Assembly (NCBI RefSeq): GCF_000515395.1
Contig: NZ_KI911782.1
Span: forward strand, 3,656,606-3,720,605
Reading direction: 5' to 3'
DNA: 64,000 nt
DNA from: Jiangella gansuensis DSM 44835
GTDB taxonomy: Bacteria > Actinomycetota > Actinomycetes > Jiangellales > Jiangellaceae
Below the pieces are notes generated by a model, which saw only the letters and a program-made list of their open reading frames with translations, was not told where the DNA came from and did no database searches. Positions 61,214 to 64,000 of this stretch are shown here, one piece after another. A program made the position numbers and the translations under genes. The number at the start of each line of letters is the position of its first letter. Within the stretch, counting starts at the first letter, position 1.

Positions 61214-61447
61214 CCTGTCCGCAACCAGTGGTCAGGAGAGGTCAGTACCAGTAGGTGTGCCCTTCGTCACGTCCTGGCCACCATGGAACCGGGGTCATCG
61301 GCGCTCACCTGTACGGGGCCGTGCCGAACCGGCGGCAGCCGAGAAATTGGTCCGCAATTGGTCGAGGCGGGACGGGGTAGGCCGTCGCTACGCTCCGCGA
61401 AAACTCGTTCCAGGTGTTTTCCGTTCAGCGACACGGAGGGCCGGCCG

Positions 61448-64000
61448 GTGCTGCAGTACGTTTTCGATTTCTCACAGGGAAGCAAGGACGACCGCGATCT
61501 GCTCGGTGGCAAGGGTGCCAACCTGGCTGAGATGACATCACTCGGACTACCGGTTCCACCCGGTTTCACCATCAGCACCGAAGCCTGCCGCGCTTATCTC
61601 GCCAACGGGCGGGAACCGGACGGCCTGGCCGACGAGGTCGGGCGTCACCTCGCCGACCTGGAATTACGGATGGGAAAGCGACTCGGCGACCCGCGGGATC
61701 CATTGCTGGTATCCGTACGGTCGGGCGCGAAGTTCTCGATGCCGGGAATGATGGACACCGTTCTCAACGTCGGGCTGACCGATGCCTCGGTCGGCGGACT
61801 GGCCGAGCGCGCCGGCGACGAGAGATTCGCGTGGGACTCCTACCGGCGGCTCATCCAGATGTTCGGCACCACCGTCCTGGGCATCGACGCCGAGCATTTC
61901 GACAAGGCCATGGAAGCGGTGAAGAAGGACCGTGGCGTCGAGGCCGACCTCGACCTCGGCGCTACTGACCTGCGGCGTCTCGTCGACGAGTTCAAGGGCG
62001 TGGTGAGCCGGGAAGCGGGCCGGGAATTCCCACAGGAGCCGCGCGGGCAACTCGACCTCGCCATCCGTGCGGTCTTCGATTCCTGGAACACCGATCGTGC
62101 CCACATCTACCGGCGGCAGGAGCGCATTCCCGACGACCTCGGCACCGCGGTGAACGTCGTCTGCATGGTGTTCGGGAATCTCGGGCCCGACTCCGGTACC
62201 GGGGTCGCGTTCACCCGCGATCCGGCCACCGGGGAACAGGGAATCTACGGCGACTACCTGCCGAACGCGCAGGGCGAGGATGTCGTCGCCGGAATTCGCA
62301 ACACCTTGCCGCTAGCCGAACTGGAACGCCTCGACAAAGCCTCCTACGACCAGTTGCTGGCCATCATGGAAACCTTGGAACGGCACTACCGCGACCTGTG
62401 CGACATCGAGTTCACCATTGAGCGCGGAAAGCTCTGGATGTTGCAGACCCGGGTCGGGAAGCGCACCGCCGCCGCGGCGTTCCGTATTGCCGGCCAGTTG
62501 GTCGACGAGGGGCTCATCGACGAGGACGAGGCATTGTCGCGGGTGACCGGCGCGCAGCTGGCCCGGCTGATGTTCCCGCAGTTCGACCCTGCGGCGCCAC
62601 GCACGCCGATCGCTCGCGGTATGGCGGCCAGCCCCGGCGCCGCGGTCGGCAAGGCGGCGTTCGACTCCGCGACCGCCGTCGACTGGGCCGGGCGGGGCGA
62701 GGACGTGATCCTGGTCCGCCGCGAGACCAACCCCGACGACCTGCGCGGCATGGTCGCCTCGCGCGGCGTCCTCACTTCGCGCGGCGGCAAGACGTCGCAT
62801 GCCGCCGTCGTCGCCCGCGGCATGGGCCGCACCTGCGTCGTGGGGGTCGAGGCCCTGCGGGTCGATCCGCGCGGCCGCGGGTTCGTCACTCCCGACGGCG
62901 TGCGCGTCGCCGAGGGGGACGTCATCTCCATCGACGGCGGTACCGGAGAGGTGTTCGTCGGCACCGTCCCGGTGGTTCCGTCGGCGGTGTCGGACGCGCT
63001 GTACGGCGAGCCGCTGCCCGACGACGTCGACGATGCCCGGCGTCAGGTCGTCGACGCGGTGCTGCGTCTCATGCGACATGCCGACGAACGACGTCGCCTG
63101 GGTGTCCATGCCAACGCCGACACCGGCGAGGACGCGCGGCGGGCCCGCGAACTCGGCGCCGGCGGCATCGGACTGTGCCGGACCGAGCACATGTTCCTCG
63201 GCGCCCGTCGCAAGATCGTCGAGCGGGTGATCCTGGCCCGCACCGACGAGCAGCGCGACGCCGGCCTGGACGAGTTGCGCCCACTGCAACGGGCCGACTT
63301 CGCGGAGATCCTGGAAGCCATGGACGGGTTGCCGGTCACGATCCGGCTGCTCGACCCGCCGCTGCACGAGTTCCTCCCGGACCTGACCGACCTGTCGGTG
63401 AAGGTGGCCGTGGCCGAAGCGACCGGTCAGTCCGACCGCGAGGCGACCGAGCTGCTCGCCGAAGTGCAGCGCCTGCACGAACAGAACCCGATGCTCGGCA
63501 TGCGTGGTGTCCGGCTGGGCCTCGTCGTGCCGGGGCTGTTCCAGCTGCAGGTCAGGGCCATCGCCGAGGCCGCCGCGGAGTTGCACGGCCGGGGCCTGGA
63601 CCCACGCCCGCAGATCATGGTGCCGCTGGTCGCGGCGGTGCAGGAGTTGGAGGCGATCCGCGAGATGGCCGAGGCGACCGTGGCGGAGGTGGCCGCCGAG
63701 ACGGGGGAGGACCTGCGCTTCCCGATCGGAACCATGATCGAGCTGCCACGTGCGGCCATGACGGCGCACGAGATCGCCCAGGCCGCGGAGTTCTTCTCCT
63801 TCGGCACCAACGACCTCACCCAGACCACGTGGGGCTTCTCCCGCGACGACGTCGAAGCGACCTTCTTCCCCGCGTACCTGGAACGCGGGGTCTTCGGGGT
63901 GAGCCCGTTCGAGTCGATCGACGCCGAGGGCGTCGGCCGGCTGGTGTCGATCGCCGCTTGGGAGGGCAAGGAGACCCGGCCGGAGCTGGAGCTCGGGATC
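61448..64000 (+). CDS. ppdK: Pyruvate, phosphate dikinase, 3' truncated by window edge
   Basis: 851 codons of PPDK, which interconverts pyruvate + ATP + phosphate with phosphoenolpyruvate + AMP + PPi. The ATP-grasp domain begins VFDFSQGSKDDRDLLGGKGANLAEMTSLGLPVPPGF and contains VRSGAKFSMPGMMDTVLNVG. The swivelling domain has the phosphohistidine site LTSRGGKTSHAAVVARGMG (about 445). The PEP-binding barrel has ELGAGGIGLCRTEHMF, NPMLGMRGVRLG and FSFGTNDLTQTTWGFSRDD. The frame is open to base 64000; only about the last 30-50 residues are missing. GTG 61448 follows GGAGGGCC. Confidence 0.95.
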   Translation, partial: MLQYVFDFSQGSKDDRDLLGGKGANLAEMTSLGLPVPPGFTISTEACRAYLANGREPDGLADEVGRHLADLELRMGKRLGDPRDPLLVSVRSGAKFSMPGMMDTVLNVGLTDASVGGLAERAGDERFAWDSYRRLIQMFGTTVLGIDAEHFDKAMEAVKKDRGVEADLDLGATDLRRLVDEFKGVVSREAGREFPQEPRGQLDLAIRAVFDSWNTDRAHIYRRQERIPDDLGTAVNVVCMVFGNLGPDSGTGVAFTRDPATGEQGIYGDYLPNAQGEDVVAGIRNTLPLAELERLDKASYDQLLAIMETLERHYRDLCDIEFTIERGKLWMLQTRVGKRTAAAAFRIAGQLVDEGLIDEDEALSRVTGAQLARLMFPQFDPAAPRTPIARGMAASPGAAVGKAAFDSATAVDWAGRGEDVILVRRETNPDDLRGMVASRGVLTSRGGKTSHAAVVARGMGRTCVVGVEALRVDPRGRGFVTPDGVRVAEGDVISIDGGTGEVFVGTVPVVPSAVSDALYGEPLPDDVDDARRQVVDAVLRLMRHADERRRLGVHANADTGEDARRARELGAGGIGLCRTEHMFLGARRKIVERVILARTDEQRDAGLDELRPLQRADFAEILEAMDGLPVTIRLLDPPLHEFLPDLTDLSVKVAVAEATGQSDREATELLAEVQRLHEQNPMLGMRGVRLGLVVPGLFQLQVRAIAEAAAELHGRGLDPRPQIMVPLVAAVQELEAIREMAEATVAEVAAETGEDLRFPIGTMIELPRAAMTAHEIAQAAEFFSFGTNDLTQTTWGFSRDDVEATFFPAYLERGVFGVSPFESIDAEGVGRLVSIAAWEGKETRPELELGI

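Overview
The window is high-GC (roughly 70% or more) DNA. It has GTG starts, many 4-base ATGA/GTGA stop-start overlaps, C4 zinc-ribbon proteins, a SigE-family sigma factor, a Zur/Znu system and long secreted multidomain carbohydrate enzymes. This fits a soil or plant-associated filamentous actinomycete (Actinomycetota; Jiangella-like or a related order is a guess from general resemblance, not a tested assignment). No tRNA, rRNA, transposase, phage gene or CRISPR array was seen.

The backbone is a familiar actinobacterial housekeeping order, read left to right: rsmE (partial), HIT protein, phoH, ybeY, corC-like, cytidine-deaminase-like, era, leuA, recO, uppS, znuB-znuC-znuA/zur, glyS, dusB, ppdK (partial). 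Accessory blocks are inserted between these anchors. They are an ECF sigma/GerMN/LCP block (0.5-3.4 kb), a zinc-ribbon membrane protein and a TetR/SMR pair (7.4-10.7 kb), a toxin-antitoxin pair with a frameshifted toxin (11.8-12.9 kb), a hydrolase, a PBP4-type peptidase and a second toxin-antitoxin pair (13-18.3 kb), and a MarR regulator plus a large ECF sigma factor (20.5-22.5 kb).

The largest accessory region lies between zur and glyS. From 26.28 to 42.05 kb, fifteen same-strand genes and sites form what looks like one LacI-controlled catabolic regulon: SDR dehydrogenase, fumarase-superfamily lyase, TPP-dependent E1 alpha and beta, ribose-type ABC importer (three genes), VOC protein, fuconolactonase-like amidohydrolase, Gfo/Idh/MocA oxidoreductase, LacI repressor, a lipoyl-less E2-like protein, and a secreted (alpha/alpha)6 glycosidase-like protein. 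Near-identical 12-16 bp palindromes (TCAATCGATTGA type) precede the SDR gene, the importer and the glycosidase. The expected flow is release of a sugar outside the cell, import, oxidation and lactone hydrolysis, and TPP-dependent cleavage or oxidation of a keto-acid. The substrate is not determined; a deoxy-sugar such as L-fucose is one possibility.

Beyond it, 42.3-47.4 kb encodes a secreted fusion of a sialidase-like propeller with a DUF6351-type esterase. Then come a beta-lactamase-fold hydrolase, PPOX, DUF6703-like, ABM and YibE/F genes. Between dusB and ppdK, 54.4-60.6 kb encodes a secreted ThuA/sugar-dehydrogenase/PKD/CBM giant coupled to a glycoamylase-like hydrolase. Each of these two secreted units has its own CG-centred palindromic operator, different from the LacI regulon operator.

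Intergenic spaces carry a striking set of long perfect hairpins, several sharing arm sequences at distant sites (TGATCATGTTCCCTCGCGG at 0.45 and 49.1 kb; GTTGATC(A/T)TGGAGT at 9.7, 25.4 and 52.9 kb; a nested CACCTGATCGTC cluster at 15.6 kb). These look like interspersed palindromic repeats, some also acting as terminators.
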